DNA of 63,191 nt from an uncultured Alphaproteobacteria bacterium. GTDB taxonomy: Bacteria > Pseudomonadota > Alphaproteobacteria > RF32 > CAG-239. The notes below the pieces were generated by a model. That model searched no databases. It saw only the letters and a program-made list of their open reading frames with translations, and was not told the origin of the DNA. This document shows, piece by piece, positions 27,092-35,304 of this stretch. The DNA lies in assembly GCA_944392205.1 (NCBI GenBank), contig CALXVV010000041.1:1-63191 (forward strand), given 5' to 3'. The stretch's first letter is position 1; the number at the start of each line of letters is the position of its first letter. The translations under genes were made by a program, and so were the position numbers.

Positions 27092-27129
27092 CCAAGGCCG
27101 GTTCTACCCAAAAGGTAGGCCGGCTTTGG
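27092..27129 (+). terminator. Terminator closing the orphan operon
   Basis: CCAAGGCCGG pairs with CCGGCTTTGG (one wobble), with an inner CTACC/GGTAG around CAAAA, followed by CATTTT. A 260-base AT-rich gap without a gene then leads to pal. Confidence 0.8.
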
Positions 27130-27389
27130 CATTTTAAAATATCTCCCTTAAACCAAAGCTCTATTTTAAGAATCGGAACCAGAACTTATCTCTTATAGAG
27201 AAATTTGATTTTGAGTGCCAAAATTTGCAAGCCAAAAACTAAAAATGCAGGCCCTTTTGATAAAATTTATGCTTTTTTTGAGGAGTTCTTGTTTTTGGTG
27301 TTGAAAATTAAATTTTTATTGCTTAAGTTAAAACTGTATTAGTTATTTAACGATTACATTTATATTAAAACCCATATGGAGATAATAAA

Positions 27390-27851
27390 ATGAAAAAACT
27401 TTTAAGTTTGTTCTGTGCTATCATTGCCTTGTCTGGCTGTTCTTCTCTGAGCGAGAGTTCTTTGTTCGGCGGCAGCGAGTGCGAATCTAAAATGGCTCGT
27501 GACTTTATGGAAAATGCTGAAGACAGAGTTTTCTTCGCTTTTGACAGCTCTGCCATTAGCCCGGATTCTGCCGAGATTTTGGATACTCAGGTTAAATGGT
27601 TGAAGAAACATGAAAATGTTAATGTAGTTGTTCAAGGTTACTGCGATGAGCGCGGTACTCGTGAATACAACTTGGCCTTGGGTGAGCGCCGTGCAAACGC
27701 CGTAAAACAGTACCTCGTTTCTCAAGGTATTGCTGCTGACCGCATTTCTACCATTTCTTATGGTAAAGAGCGTCCGGCCGTTTTGGGCAGCAACGAAGCC
27801 GCTTGGGCTCAGAACCGTCGTGCCGTTACCGTTGTTAAGGCCGGTAACTAA
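27390..27851 (+). CDS. pal: Peptidoglycan-associated lipoprotein Pal
   Basis: A 153-residue outer-membrane lipoprotein. The lipobox is LSGC (Cys at residue 17) and the OmpA-like domain carries NVVVQGYCDERGTREYNLALGERRA, which binds peptidoglycan diaminopimelate. Pal is the outer-membrane anchor of the Tol-Pal system for envelope constriction and integrity. GGAG precedes the ATG. In most relatives tolB lies just upstream; here an orphan islet does. A strong terminator follows. Confidence 0.95.
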   Translation: MKKLLSLFCAIIALSGCSSLSESSLFGGSECESKMARDFMENAEDRVFFAFDSSAISPDSAEILDTQVKWLKKHENVNVVVQGYCDERGTREYNLALGERRANAVKQYLVSQGIAADRISTISYGKERPAVLGSNEAAWAQNRRAVTVVKAGN

Positions 27852-27873
27852 TCGATATTCTGTCGTTAGTTTG

Positions 27874-27907
27874 AAAAAAGCGTATCCTCTTTGGATACGC
27901 TTTTTTT
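27874..27907 (+). terminator. Terminator between pal and cpoB
   Basis: AAAAAGCGTATCC and GGATACGCTTTTT pair around TCTTT, followed by T. It implies cpoB has a separate promoter or needs readthrough. Confidence 0.9.
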
Positions 27908-27974
27908 GTGCTTGTTATTATCTTAAAAGTAAATTATCTTATTCCAAGGTTTATTGTTTTTTTATGAGGTAAAT

Positions 27975-28823
27975 ATGAAGGTCTTTAAAATTGCTTTGTT
28001 GGCTTCAACTCTTTTGTTGCCCGCTTTTTCGGCTGAGGCTCAAAATGCTTTGCAGGCTGAAATTGATCAGTTGCGTGAAGAAGTGCAGATTTTGCAACGT
28101 CAGGCTTATCGCGAAAAGCAGGATGGAATCGCTCCAGCCTCGGCTCAGAGTGTGGCTGTTAGAATGGGCGAGTTTGATGAGACCTTGCGCCAGGCTGTTG
28201 GCAAGATTGATGAGCTTGAGTTCAAAATCAACAAGCTTAACGAGCGCTTGGATGTGATGAACAAGGATATTGATATCCGCTTCAAGATGTATGAGGGCAA
28301 ACCGATTGAAGGTGGCGGATTGGGACAAACTCAGGCAGAGGCTCCAAAATTTGCGGCTCCGGTGGCAGAAGATGCGCCCGCCTCAATCGTGGGAGGAGCT
28401 ATCTCTAAAGGTGATGATTTGGCTCCGGTCAAAACCCAATCTGCGGAAGATATTTATAAACAAGGTATGGATGCCATCAATGCCGGCCGCAATGATGAAG
28501 CAGCTCAAAAGTTTACTGCTGTTATGACTAAGTTTCCCGAGCATAAGTTAGCCGGCAATGCTCAATATTGGTTGGGTGAGGCTTATTATGCAAAGAAGGA
28601 CTATGCTAAAGCTGCCGTTGCTTTCGGAAAGGTTTTGGAAAAATACAAAGACGGCAATAAAGGCGCAGACAGCTTGCTCAAACTTGGTATGACTATGAGA
28701 GAGCTGGGTAAAAAAGAAGAGGCTTGCACCGCTTTTAAGACATTGCCAACAGAGTTTCCGAAAGCCGAGGAGGCCACCAAGACCAAGGCCGCTAATTTTG
28801 CCAAAGCTTTGGAGTGCAAATAG
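27975..28823 (+). CDS. cpoB: Cell division coordinator CpoB (YbgF)
   Basis: A 282-residue periplasmic protein: signal peptide ending near AEAQNA, an N-terminal trimerising coiled coil (ALQAEIDQLREEVQILQ, then FKINKLNERLDV), a Pro/Ala linker, and C-terminal TPRs (DIYKQGMDAINAGRNDEAA, NAQYWLGEAYYAKKDYAKA). CpoB links Tol-Pal to septal peptidoglycan synthesis. The ATG at 27975 has GAGGT upstream. Its stop directly abuts the tilS GTG. Confidence 0.93.
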   Translation: MKVFKIALLASTLLLPAFSAEAQNALQAEIDQLREEVQILQRQAYREKQDGIAPASAQSVAVRMGEFDETLRQAVGKIDELEFKINKLNERLDVMNKDIDIRFKMYEGKPIEGGGLGQTQAEAPKFAAPVAEDAPASIVGGAISKGDDLAPVKTQSAEDIYKQGMDAINAGRNDEAAQKFTAVMTKFPEHKLAGNAQYWLGEAYYAKKDYAKAAVAFGKVLEKYKDGNKGADSLLKLGMTMRELGKKEEACTAFKTLPTEFPKAEEATKTKAANFAKALECK

Positions 28824-29903
28824 GTGAAGGATTTCTTTGAGCGCTATCCTTTAGAAAAACAAGTTATCGCCGCCGGAGTTTCCGGCGGTGCTGATTCTCT
28901 GGCACTGGTTTTGCGGCTCAAAGATATGGGACGAAAAGTGGTTGCTTTGAGCGTTGATCATGGTTTGCGCCCAACCTCGCGGCAAGAGGCTGAATATGTG
29001 GCCAATCTTATGCAACGTTTTGGAATAGAACACCATATCCTAACCTGGGAAGGAAAAAAGCCATCAGCCGATATTGAGGCCGCCGCCAGAGAGGCAAGAT
29101 ACGCTCTCTTGTGCGGATGGTGCAAAGAGCACGGTGTTTCTGTCTTGGCGGTGGGGCATCATCGCCGCGATCAGGCAGAGACTTTTTTGCTTCGCTTGCA
29201 AAGAGGCAGCGGGTTGTATGGGCTTTCTTGCATGCAGCCGCTGACTTATCGTGACGGGATTTGCCTCATTCGTCCGCAGCTTGATGATTGTCCCGATGAT
29301 TTGAAAGCGTATCTCAAGGCCAAAAATATTGAGTGGGTGGAAGACGAATCCAACCAAAGCGATGATTTTTTGCGCGTTAAAATTCGCAAGTTTTTACCGG
29401 AACTGGAGCGCAAAATAGGGCTTTCTGAAAAACGGCTGGCAGATACGGCCGCTGTGTTGGCTCGCAGTCGCGCTTATTTTGAAGACGAGGTCAAAAATAT
29501 CATGGCCAATCGGGTGCGGTGCTTGGGCAAAAGTATCTTTTCTTTTTCAGCTCATTTGCCCTCAACTCTGCACAGTGAAATTGCCTATCGTCTGTTGGCA
29601 GAGCTTTTGCAACGTGCGGGCAACAAGCCTTATGCGCCCGAGGCTGATGAGCTTTTGCGGCTGGCACAAGAGCTCAAGGGCAAAAATTTTAAAGGTTGCA
29701 CTTTGGGCGGCTGTGAGATTATCTTTGCTCAAAAAAGATTTTGGATTGTTCCTGAACTGCGTGAGGCCAAAGTTTTGGGGCGTGATGAGTGGGAGAAGTG
29801 CTTGCAATTTGTTCCGCAATATGCTAATGCTGAGCTTCCATACAAGGTCAGACGTGCTTTGTATTTTGAGATTATGAAGGTGGCAAATGGCAAAGAAAGT
29901 TAA
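28824..29903 (+). CDS. tilS: tRNA(Ile)-lysidine synthase
   Basis: A 359-residue PP-loop ATPase that makes lysidine at C34 of tRNA-Ile(CAU), allowing AUA decoding. The ATP-binding motif is SGGADS at residues 20-25, with downstream AVGHHRRDQAETFLLRL. The start is GTG at 28824 immediately after cpoB. Its end overlaps the start of smpB by 17 bases. At 359 residues it is shorter than enterobacterial TilS, so the C-terminal domain is reduced. The common partner ftsH does not follow. Confidence 0.93.
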   Translation: MKDFFERYPLEKQVIAAGVSGGADSLALVLRLKDMGRKVVALSVDHGLRPTSRQEAEYVANLMQRFGIEHHILTWEGKKPSADIEAAAREARYALLCGWCKEHGVSVLAVGHHRRDQAETFLLRLQRGSGLYGLSCMQPLTYRDGICLIRPQLDDCPDDLKAYLKAKNIEWVEDESNQSDDFLRVKIRKFLPELERKIGLSEKRLADTAAVLARSRAYFEDEVKNIMANRVRCLGKSIFSFSAHLPSTLHSEIAYRLLAELLQRAGNKPYAPEADELLRLAQELKGKNFKGCTLGGCEIIFAQKRFWIVPELREAKVLGRDEWEKCLQFVPQYANAELPYKVRRALYFEIMKVANGKES

Positions 29904-30369
29904 AAGCGACTATATTTCAACCGGTTTGGTAGCCCAGAACCGGCGCGCTCATTTTGACTATCTGATTGAGGAAAAATTTGTGGCCGGTCTTGAGCTTACC
30001 GGCACGGAAGTTAAGTCTTTGCGTTTGGGGCATGCCAACATCAATGATGCATTCGGCATTGAAAAAGACGGCGAGCTTTATATCTCTAATATGTTTATTG
30101 CTGAGTATGCCAACAAGGGTTATGCCAGCCATGCTGAAAAGCGTGATCGCAAGCTTCTTTTGAAGCACAAGGAAATCATCGACATCATTAACGCGCTTGC
30201 ACGCAAGGGGGCAACTTTGGTTGCCATCAGATTATTCTTCAACGACAAAGGTCTTGCCAAGCTTGAGCTCGGTCTCGGGCGCGGTAAAAAAATCTATGAC
30301 AAGAGAGAGGCTGTGAAGGACCGCGATTGGCAAAGACAAAAAGGTCGTATAATGGCCCATCTAGAGTGA
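29887..30369 (+). CDS. smpB: SsrA-binding protein SmpB
   Basis: A 160-residue partner of tmRNA in trans-translation. It has the core GLELTGTEVKSLRLGHANI, the YANKGYASHAEKRDRKLLLHK-type central segment (here split as RDRKLLLKHKEI), and the basic tail EAVKDRDWQRQKGRIM. The ATG at 29887 lies inside the end of tilS. I looked for the tmRNA gene next to it and did not find one. Confidence 0.96.
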   Translation: MAKKVKSDYISTGLVAQNRRAHFDYLIEEKFVAGLELTGTEVKSLRLGHANINDAFGIEKDGELYISNMFIAEYANKGYASHAEKRDRKLLLKHKEIIDIINALARKGATLVAIRLFFNDKGLAKLELGLGRGKKIYDKREAVKDRDWQRQKGRIMAHLE

Positions 30370-30480
30370 TTTGTTCAGGCCAAAAGTGTCCTCACGTACG
30401 TCTGATGTACGCTCCGGTACTTTTGCCTTTCAAATCGCTCTATCTGAACCATTCTCCAACCTTTTTGAAAATCTCGTCTG

Positions 30481-30540
30481 GCGGTTTTCTGAGATGAAAT
30501 TTTGTGTGCCTTTTTAAACCGCAATTGGGTGGTTTTTTTT
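30481..30540 (+). terminator. Terminator after smpB with a possible antiterminator arm
   Basis: AAACCGC (30516-30522) pairs with GTGGTTT (30529-30535) and is followed by T, a terminator. The same AAACCGC is perfectly complementary to GCGGTTT at 30481-30487, so an alternative stem could block it. The terminator is likely; the switch is speculative. Confidence 0.6.
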
Positions 30541-30541
30541 A

Positions 30542-30569
30542 TTGTCTTTTTATAACTATCTGCTATTAT
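30542..30569 (+). promoter_or_regulatory. Promoter of the 30.6 kb RNA
   Basis: TTGTCT (30542-30547), 16 bases, TATTAT (30564-30569). It predicts a start near 30576, just before the first hairpin of the RNA. Confidence 0.55.
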
Positions 30570-30575
30570 GCTCTT

Positions 30576-30735
30576 GCTGCGGTGGGTTGCCGCAGTGGAG
30601 AGTGAAAACTCCTTATACCAATTATATTCCCCTTTGGGGAGCCGAAGATATAAGCGCATTTTTGCGACGAATAATTCGGGCTGTGGTATAACAGTTTTCA
30701 CCTCCCCTCCTTGATTTTTCAAGGAGGTTATCTTT
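30576..30735 (+). ncRNA. Structured small RNA, candidate 6S RNA
   Basis: About 160 bases between a promoter and a terminator, with no open frame. A 5' hairpin CTGCGG/CCGCAG is followed by a long closing stem: TGAAAACT (30603-30610) with AGTTTTCA (30693-30700), and TTATACCA (30613-30620) with TGGTATAA (30684-30691). The stem encloses hairpins TCCCC-TTT-GGGGA, CCGAA/TTCGG and CGCA-TTTT-TGCG. The 3' end CCTCCTTGA/TCAAGGAGG (30706-30727) looks like a terminator. A long rod with an open centre and this size fits 6S RNA, which binds RNA polymerase; the identity is a guess from shape. Confidence 0.45.
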
Positions 30736-30787
30736 TATAAAGAACAAAAGTTCCTTTGGTCAAAAACTGTCGTTCTTTATAAGGGGC

Positions 30788-30823
30788 GGGGCTTCGAAAT
30801 TTGTTATTAAATTTCGGAGCCCC
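30788..30823 (+). repeat. 15-bp stem-loop before the small ORF
   Basis: GGGGCTTCGAAATTT and AAATTTCGGAGCCCC pair with one mismatch around a six-base loop. There is no T-run, so it is more likely a leader structure of the next gene or an mRNA stabiliser than a terminator. Confidence 0.6.
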
Positions 30824-30850
30824 GGGGTGATGAAAAGAAAGGGGACTACT

Positions 30851-31087
30851 ATGGCTGTTAAAAATAATCAAAGATTGCAAGAGCTGATTAAAACTTTGGA
30901 AGAAGATGAAATATCCATCAATCCTGATTTTATTCTGCCGACAGATAAAAATTCAAATCCTCTAAGATGGTCTCAATTGCACCGCCTTATTCGTTATTTT
31001 GCTGCGATAGATGATGTTGAAACGCGAAACTTTATTGTCGAGATAACTGAAATTTTAGCACAAAAAAATTCTGATTCTTCAAACTGA
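30851..31087 (+). CDS. Small hypothetical protein (78 residues)
   Basis: A short, mainly helical, soluble protein with acidic N-terminal half and the segment WSQLHRLIRYFAAIDD. The ATG at 30851 has AAAGGGGA about 5 bases upstream; in-frame starts at 30827 (GTG) and 30830 (ATG) abut the stem-loop and have no ribosome site. I do not recognise the family. It ends 3 bases from the convergent tadA gene. Confidence 0.6.
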   Translation: MAVKNNQRLQELIKTLEEDEISINPDFILPTDKNSNPLRWSQLHRLIRYFAAIDDVETRNFIVEITEILAQKNSDSSN

Positions 31088-31090
31088 TTT

Positions 31091-31546
31091 TTATTTTCTT
31101 TTTTTCTTAAAAAAGTCTTTTAAGATTTGGCTGCATTCTTGTTCCATCAGGCCGCTGTGGACTTTGGGGCGGTGGTGGCAGGTCGGTTGCTCATAAAACC
31201 TAACCCCGCTTATTATCGCGCCGCCTTTTGCATCCGTGGCGCCAAAATACAAATTTTCTATGCGGGCAAAAGAAATGGCACCTGCGCACATGGTGCAGGG
31301 CTCCAGTGTCACGTACATATCCATGCCGCGCAGGCGATTGCTCCCCGTTTTGCGGCAGGCTTCTTGAATCGCTTTTATTTCCGCGTGGGCAGTGGCATCT
31401 TCACTGTGTTGGCTCTTATTATAAGCCTCGGCAACAATTTCTCCCGTCTCGGGATTGATAATTACGCAGCCAATCGGAACCTCATCTTCTTCTGCTGCTC
31501 TTTGGGCGAGTTCCAAGGCTCTGGCCATGTAGTCTTTTGCTTCCAT
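31091..31546 (-). CDS. tadA: tRNA-specific adenosine deaminase TadA
   Basis: A 151-residue zinc deaminase that converts A34 of tRNA-Arg(ACG) to inosine. The catalytic HAE motif is in ATAHAEIKAI near residue 54, and the zinc cysteines are in EPCTMCAGA. The ATG at 31546 has AAGGA upstream. It is divergent from the pseudouridine synthase gene. Confidence 0.95.
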   Translation of the reverse strand: MEAKDYMARALELAQRAAEEDEVPIGCVIINPETGEIVAEAYNKSQHSEDATAHAEIKAIQEACRKTGSNRLRGMDMYVTLEPCTMCAGAISFARIENLYFGATDAKGGAIISGVRFYEQPTCHHRPKVHSGLMEQECSQILKDFFKKKRK

Positions 31547-31612
31547 CTTTTTCCTTTTTTGTTGTATTTTTGTTTGATTATGCTAAATCTAAAACAAAAA
31601 GGAAAGCATAAA

Positions 31613-32335
31613 ATGACAGAAAGATTGGCAAAATTTATTGCTCGCTCCGGTGTTTGTTCTCGTAGAATGGCTGAGGAACTTATTTCTCAAGGGAGAGTGA
31701 GTGTTAATGGTGAAGTGGTGGAAACTCCCGCTTTCAACGTTTCCGGTGATGAAAAAATTTTAATTGACGGAGAAAAACTCCCGCAAAAAGAACTTACCAG
31801 GTTGTGGCTTTATTACAAACCAGTCGGTCTTGTTACCTCGCACAAAGATGACAAAGGACGTCCGACCGTGTTTGAAAACCTGCCGGCCGGGTTGCCGAGG
31901 GTTATCTCGGTTGGGCGTTTGGACCTAAATTCAGAAGGTTTGTTGCTTTTGACCAACAATGGTGAGCTTTCAAGAAAGTTGGAGCTCCCTTCCAATGGAT
32001 GGGCGCGCCGCTACAAAGTGCGCGTGCATGGTTTTGTTAACTTGCAAAAACTTCAGGCTTTGCAAAAAGGTACCGTTATCGACGGGGTTGAATATGGGCC
32101 GATTACTGCCACTATGGAAAGTTCTCAAGGTGCCAATACCTGGCTTAATGTTACTTTAACCGAAGGCAAAAATCGCGAGATCCGCCGAGTGATGAAGTCT
32201 ATCGGTCTTGAGGTGTCTCGCCTTATCAGGCTTTCTTATGGGCCATTCCAACTGGGCTCCCTTAAAAAGGGCGAGGCTAAAGAAGTGCCGACCAAAGTCC
32301 TGCGTGAACAACTCGGAAATACTTTTGAGCTATGA
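31613..32335 (+). CDS. RluB/RsuA-family rRNA pseudouridine synthase
   Basis: A 240-residue enzyme with an N-terminal S4 RNA-binding domain (LAKFIARSGVCSRRMAEELI) and a catalytic domain with the conserved GRLDLNSEGLLLLTN, where the Asp is the catalytic residue. It modifies 23S rRNA (RluB-type) or a related site; the exact target cannot be told. The ATG at 31613 has AAAGGA upstream; a longer frame back to 31127 overlaps tadA antisense and is not real. Its stop overlaps rsmD by 4 bases. Confidence 0.92.
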   Translation: MTERLAKFIARSGVCSRRMAEELISQGRVSVNGEVVETPAFNVSGDEKILIDGEKLPQKELTRLWLYYKPVGLVTSHKDDKGRPTVFENLPAGLPRVISVGRLDLNSEGLLLLTNNGELSRKLELPSNGWARRYKVRVHGFVNLQKLQALQKGTVIDGVEYGPITATMESSQGANTWLNVTLTEGKNREIRRVMKSIGLEVSRLIRLSYGPFQLGSLKKGEAKEVPTKVLREQLGNTFEL

Positions 32336-32886
32336 GAATTATCGGTGGAAAATATCGCGGCAAAAAATTAATATCTCCTGACAGCGCGGCTGTTCGTCCG
32401 ACATCTGATCGGGCCAGAGAGGCTTTGTTTAATATTTTGCGTTCTCGCCTAAATGTCCCTTTCGCTGAATTGTCTTTACTTGATGTTTTTTGCGGTTCCG
32501 GCGCCTTTGCTTTGGAGGCTTTATCCCAAGGTTTTGCAAAGGCTGGTGCCGTGGATATTGATATTCGCCCTTTGCTTAAAAATTTGGCACTTTTTCCGGC
32601 GGAAAAAGACAAACTTAAAATCTATCGCCAACCGGCCGCAACACTTAAAAATTCCGGCGATGCTTATGATGTCTTGTTTATGGATGCGCCTTACAATCAG
32701 GGGTTAACGGAGCCGGCTCTGCAAGCAATAGCCTCTGCGCGGATGCTAAAACCTTCCGCCTGGTGCTTAATTGAGCTGCGTAATGATGAAATTCTAAACC
32801 TGCCGCCGCAATATCAATATATAGAAGAGCGCCGCTATGGGTTAGCTAAGGTGATTATTGCCCGCTTTGATTCTCAAGGGTCTTGA
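32332..32886 (+). CDS. rsmD: 16S rRNA (guanine-966) methyltransferase RsmD
   Basis: A 184-residue SAM-dependent methyltransferase beginning RIIGGKYRGKKL, with RPTSDRAREALFNIL, the SAM-binding LLDVFCGSGAFALEAL, and a catalytic-loop motif DAPYNQG where most relatives have DPPY. It is translationally coupled to the upstream pseudouridine synthase (ATGA overlap). Its 3' end overlaps the convergent DUF2125 gene by 32 bases. Confidence 0.94.
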   Translation: MRIIGGKYRGKKLISPDSAAVRPTSDRAREALFNILRSRLNVPFAELSLLDVFCGSGAFALEALSQGFAKAGAVDIDIRPLLKNLALFPAEKDKLKIYRQPAATLKNSGDAYDVLFMDAPYNQGLTEPALQAIASARMLKPSAWCLIELRNDEILNLPPQYQYIEERRYGLAKVIIARFDSQGS

Positions 32887-33949
32887 CCGTTATATTTTCT
32901 ATTGCCAACTTATTTTCTCGGTAAGTTATCGGGGTGCTGATGGTTAAATATTTGTCATCTTTGCTCAGTTTGAATGCTTTGGCTCCAAGCAAAATATTGG
33001 CAACAAAAACTCCTTTCTTGTCCAGGTAGTTTTTATTTTGCAAGTCCTCTAACAAGTTCAGCATTGCTTTGGATGAGGTTTGCATTTGTATTTTGGGTGA
33101 AAATTTTTCATCAAACCTGACATCCCCGCGGCCCACCAAATGTAAGGGCTCCCAATTGATAATCAGTGATGGTACTTCTATAAAACCTCCGTTGCGCAGC
33201 CAGGTCTCGGCTGCCAAGGGTAAGCTTTCTTGCACGTTCATCTCTCCCATGAGATTAAACTTTGCATATATTCTTTTTATCTCTGAGGTGAGAGGGTAGT
33301 CTAGCAAGCCGTTCAAGGCAACATCGCGAATTTCTACATGGCTTTCAACTGTTGGGGTGATGGCTCTTTCCGGGATGATGCTTTGGCTTTTTCTCATGGC
33401 TAAAACAAAAGATTTTACTTTGGCAAAGTCTTTTATGTTGAGCTCATCAATATAAGTTTGAAGTTCTTTGAAATCTCCTTGCTTGCCAAACTCTGTCAGC
33501 AGTTCTGCTCTTTGTGCCGTTAATTTTTTAGAACTCTTGTCAAAAGAAAATTCTCCGTCTTCCGTAATTTCAAAATTTAGCTTTCCGGCATTGAGTAGAT
33601 TGGGGCGGCATTCTATTTGAGCTAATTTTAATTTCCACAAATGCTCGCCCCTTAAGTTATAGACCTGAAAATTTTTTAGCTTTATCAGCGGATAAGGGTA
33701 AATACTGTTAAATTGTAAATCCTCGTAGGCAATATCTAAACCAACCTCGTTTAGGTTATTAATGATTCTTGAAAAGTTAACCTTGAATTGCTTGATTGCC
33801 GCATTGCGGCTTAAGGTGATGTCTATGAATGTGAGTACAATTATAAATGCAAACAGAAAAGAGACCAAAAACCATTTACCCTCCTTTATCTTGTGGCTGA
33901 CAAAGGTGAAGGGGGCTTTTATCTTTTCTGCGATTGCTTTGATACTCAC
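32855..33949 (-). CDS. DUF2125-type membrane-anchored periplasmic protein
   Basis: A 364-residue protein with a short cytoplasmic N-terminus, one membrane segment (about residues 27-47) and a large beta-rich periplasmic domain, as in the DUF2125 family of alphaproteobacteria, whose function is unknown. The start is GTG at 33949 with GGAGA upstream. It lies 12 bases after plsC and is probably the last gene of the ftsE-ftsX-ydcF-plsC run. An envelope lipid or AsmA-like transport role is possible but not shown. Confidence 0.75.
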   Translation of the reverse strand: MSIKAIAEKIKAPFTFVSHKIKEGKWFLVSFLFAFIIVLTFIDITLSRNAAIKQFKVNFSRIINNLNEVGLDIAYEDLQFNSIYPYPLIKLKNFQVYNLRGEHLWKLKLAQIECRPNLLNAGKLNFEITEDGEFSFDKSSKKLTAQRAELLTEFGKQGDFKELQTYIDELNIKDFAKVKSFVLAMRKSQSIIPERAITPTVESHVEIRDVALNGLLDYPLTSEIKRIYAKFNLMGEMNVQESLPLAAETWLRNGGFIEVPSLIINWEPLHLVGRGDVRFDEKFSPKIQMQTSSKAMLNLLEDLQNKNYLDKKGVFVANILLGAKAFKLSKDDKYLTISTPITYRENKLAIENITVKTLENQSGQ

Positions 33950-33961
33950 GAGAAATCTCCT

Positions 33962-34726
33962 TTAATCTTTTTTTGCCTGATACATATGGCTTTTGATGTA
34001 GGGATAGTTCTTAATTGCTTCTGCGTTTAGCTCTGCGCATTTGGTTTCTATGCGGTTTTGCAGTTCTGCCATAAAATGTTTCTTATCAAGGCCTGCCGGC
34101 AATGGCTCCATAAATTCAAAGACAACCGTGCCGGGGTAGCGCAAAAACGAGCTCTTTTTCCAAAATAAACCGGTGTTGGTGGCAAATGGTATTACCGGTA
34201 AGTCCAGATGCTGGTACAGCAAAGCAACGCCGGGTTTGTAGACCGGCTCTTGCCCCGGTTGACGGCGTGTTCCTTCTGGAAAAATAATTATCGGACGTTT
34301 ATTCTCTTTCATCTTTTGGGCTTTGCGCAACATATCTTTCATGGCGGCGGAGCCGGCTGAGCGGTTTATGGGAATCATCCCATACAATGCTTGTGCCCAG
34401 CCAAAAAGCGGGATATATGTCAGCTCTTTTTTCAAAACAAAAGTTCCGCGTTTGATAATGCTTGTCATGACATAGGTCTCCATGGCAGATTCATGCTTGC
34501 CTGCATAAATCGCATTCTCTTGCTCAAGATATTGCCTGCCCCTTATTTCTATTTTGATGCCGGCGATATATCGTAAACTCCAAGCAAAGAACGGGATAAA
34601 ACCGTAGTTCCAAATTTTCATAATGGCCTTTTGCGAAAAAATACCGATAATGGTGTTTAGCACGCAACCAACTGCCAGACTACCGTATCCTACAATATTA
34701 AACAGTAATGAACGGATAAAAATCAT
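33962..34726 (-). CDS. plsC: 1-acyl-sn-glycerol-3-phosphate acyltransferase
   Basis: A 254-residue membrane acyltransferase that adds the second acyl chain to lysophosphatidic acid. The acyltransferase block is GKHESAMET (His with an acidic residue five on), and the substrate block is FPEGTRRQPG. N-terminal hydrophobic segments anchor it. The start overlaps the stop of the YdcF-like gene by one base, so they are coupled. Confidence 0.92.
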   Translation of the reverse strand: MIFIRSLLFNIVGYGSLAVGCVLNTIIGIFSQKAIMKIWNYGFIPFFAWSLRYIAGIKIEIRGRQYLEQENAIYAGKHESAMETYVMTSIIKRGTFVLKKELTYIPLFGWAQALYGMIPINRSAGSAAMKDMLRKAQKMKENKRPIIIFPEGTRRQPGQEPVYKPGVALLYQHLDLPVIPFATNTGLFWKKSSFLRYPGTVVFEFMEPLPAGLDKKHFMAELQNRIETKCAELNAEAIKNYPYIKSHMYQAKKD

Positions 34727-35304
34727 TAGTCACCTCGCGGAAAAAAATTACAGCGAACATATGCACATAAAAATTTATTATATTCTGCAAAAATAAGCGA
34801 GAAGGTATGCCAACTCTTCCACCACTTTTTTTTGACCTTATCCGAATATACCGGATGAGCGATTATTTGCAAATTCGGTGCTTGTGCCCTAAACTCGGCA
34901 ATGCTTCTGTCTAGGTGATAGTTTGAGGTTACCAAACGAATCGAGGTTATCTTGTTTCTTTTCAGCCAGGCAACCGTTTCTTTGGCATTACCAAAGGTGT
35001 CTTTGGCCTGGTGTCCTAAACTGACGTTGCTTTCATCTTCAATCTCAAGATTTTGCCTCTTCTTTATCTCATCTAGCGAGCTGTCTTGGCTGACGCCGGA
35101 GATGAATAATTTATCGGCCTTGCCTTGGTTTAGCAAATTTACTGCCTCGGCAATTCGGTATCGGCCGCCGGTCAAGGCTACAACAGCCTCGGTATGCGTC
35201 TTTTCATCCGCCGGATAGTGGTTGATGCGATAGGCGAAAACCGTAAATCCGCCAAACCACAGCGCAATCAACAGCAATCCTGATATAATCAAAAACTTTT
35301 TCAT
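34726..35304 (-). CDS. YdcF-like DUF218 protein
   Basis: A 192-residue protein with an N-terminal membrane segment (residues 4-25) and a DUF218 domain: VVALTGGRYRIAEAVNLLNQGKADKLFISGV, then LGHQAKDTFGNAKETVAWLK and VTSNYHLDRSIAEF. DUF218 proteins such as SanA and YdcF act in the envelope, and some affect vancomycin permeability. In alphaproteobacteria it is usual after ftsX. It touches both ftsX and plsC by single-base overlaps. Confidence 0.85.
   Translation of the reverse strand: MKKFLIISGLLLIALWFGGFTVFAYRINHYPADEKTHTEAVVALTGGRYRIAEAVNLLNQGKADKLFISGVSQDSSLDEIKKRQNLEIEDESNVSLGHQAKDTFGNAKETVAWLKRNKITSIRLVTSNYHLDRSIAEFRAQAPNLQIIAHPVYSDKVKKKWWKSWHTFSLIFAEYNKFLCAYVRCNFFPRGD

Noticed and set aside
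18590-27130. A prophage or integrative element covering the islets
   Set aside because: No integrase, phage structural gene, tRNA-linked att site or flanking direct repeat was seen, and native ppdK lies in the middle.
21562-27875. Similar short strings CGTTAGTTTGA near 21564 and 27864 as insertion-site repeats bounding the islets
   Set aside because: About 11 bases of AT-rich identity can occur by chance, and the second copy lies inside the pal terminator region beyond the islet.
30370-30850. tmRNA gene (including the split, permuted type) next to smpB
   Set aside because: No T-arm plus CCA, no tRNA-Ala-like acceptor and no tag-peptide frame such as ANDN could be found.
31127-31612. Long N-terminal extension of the pseudouridine synthase frame
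   Set aside because: It is antisense to tadA, and a good ATG with AAAGGA lies at 31613 exactly before the S4 domain.
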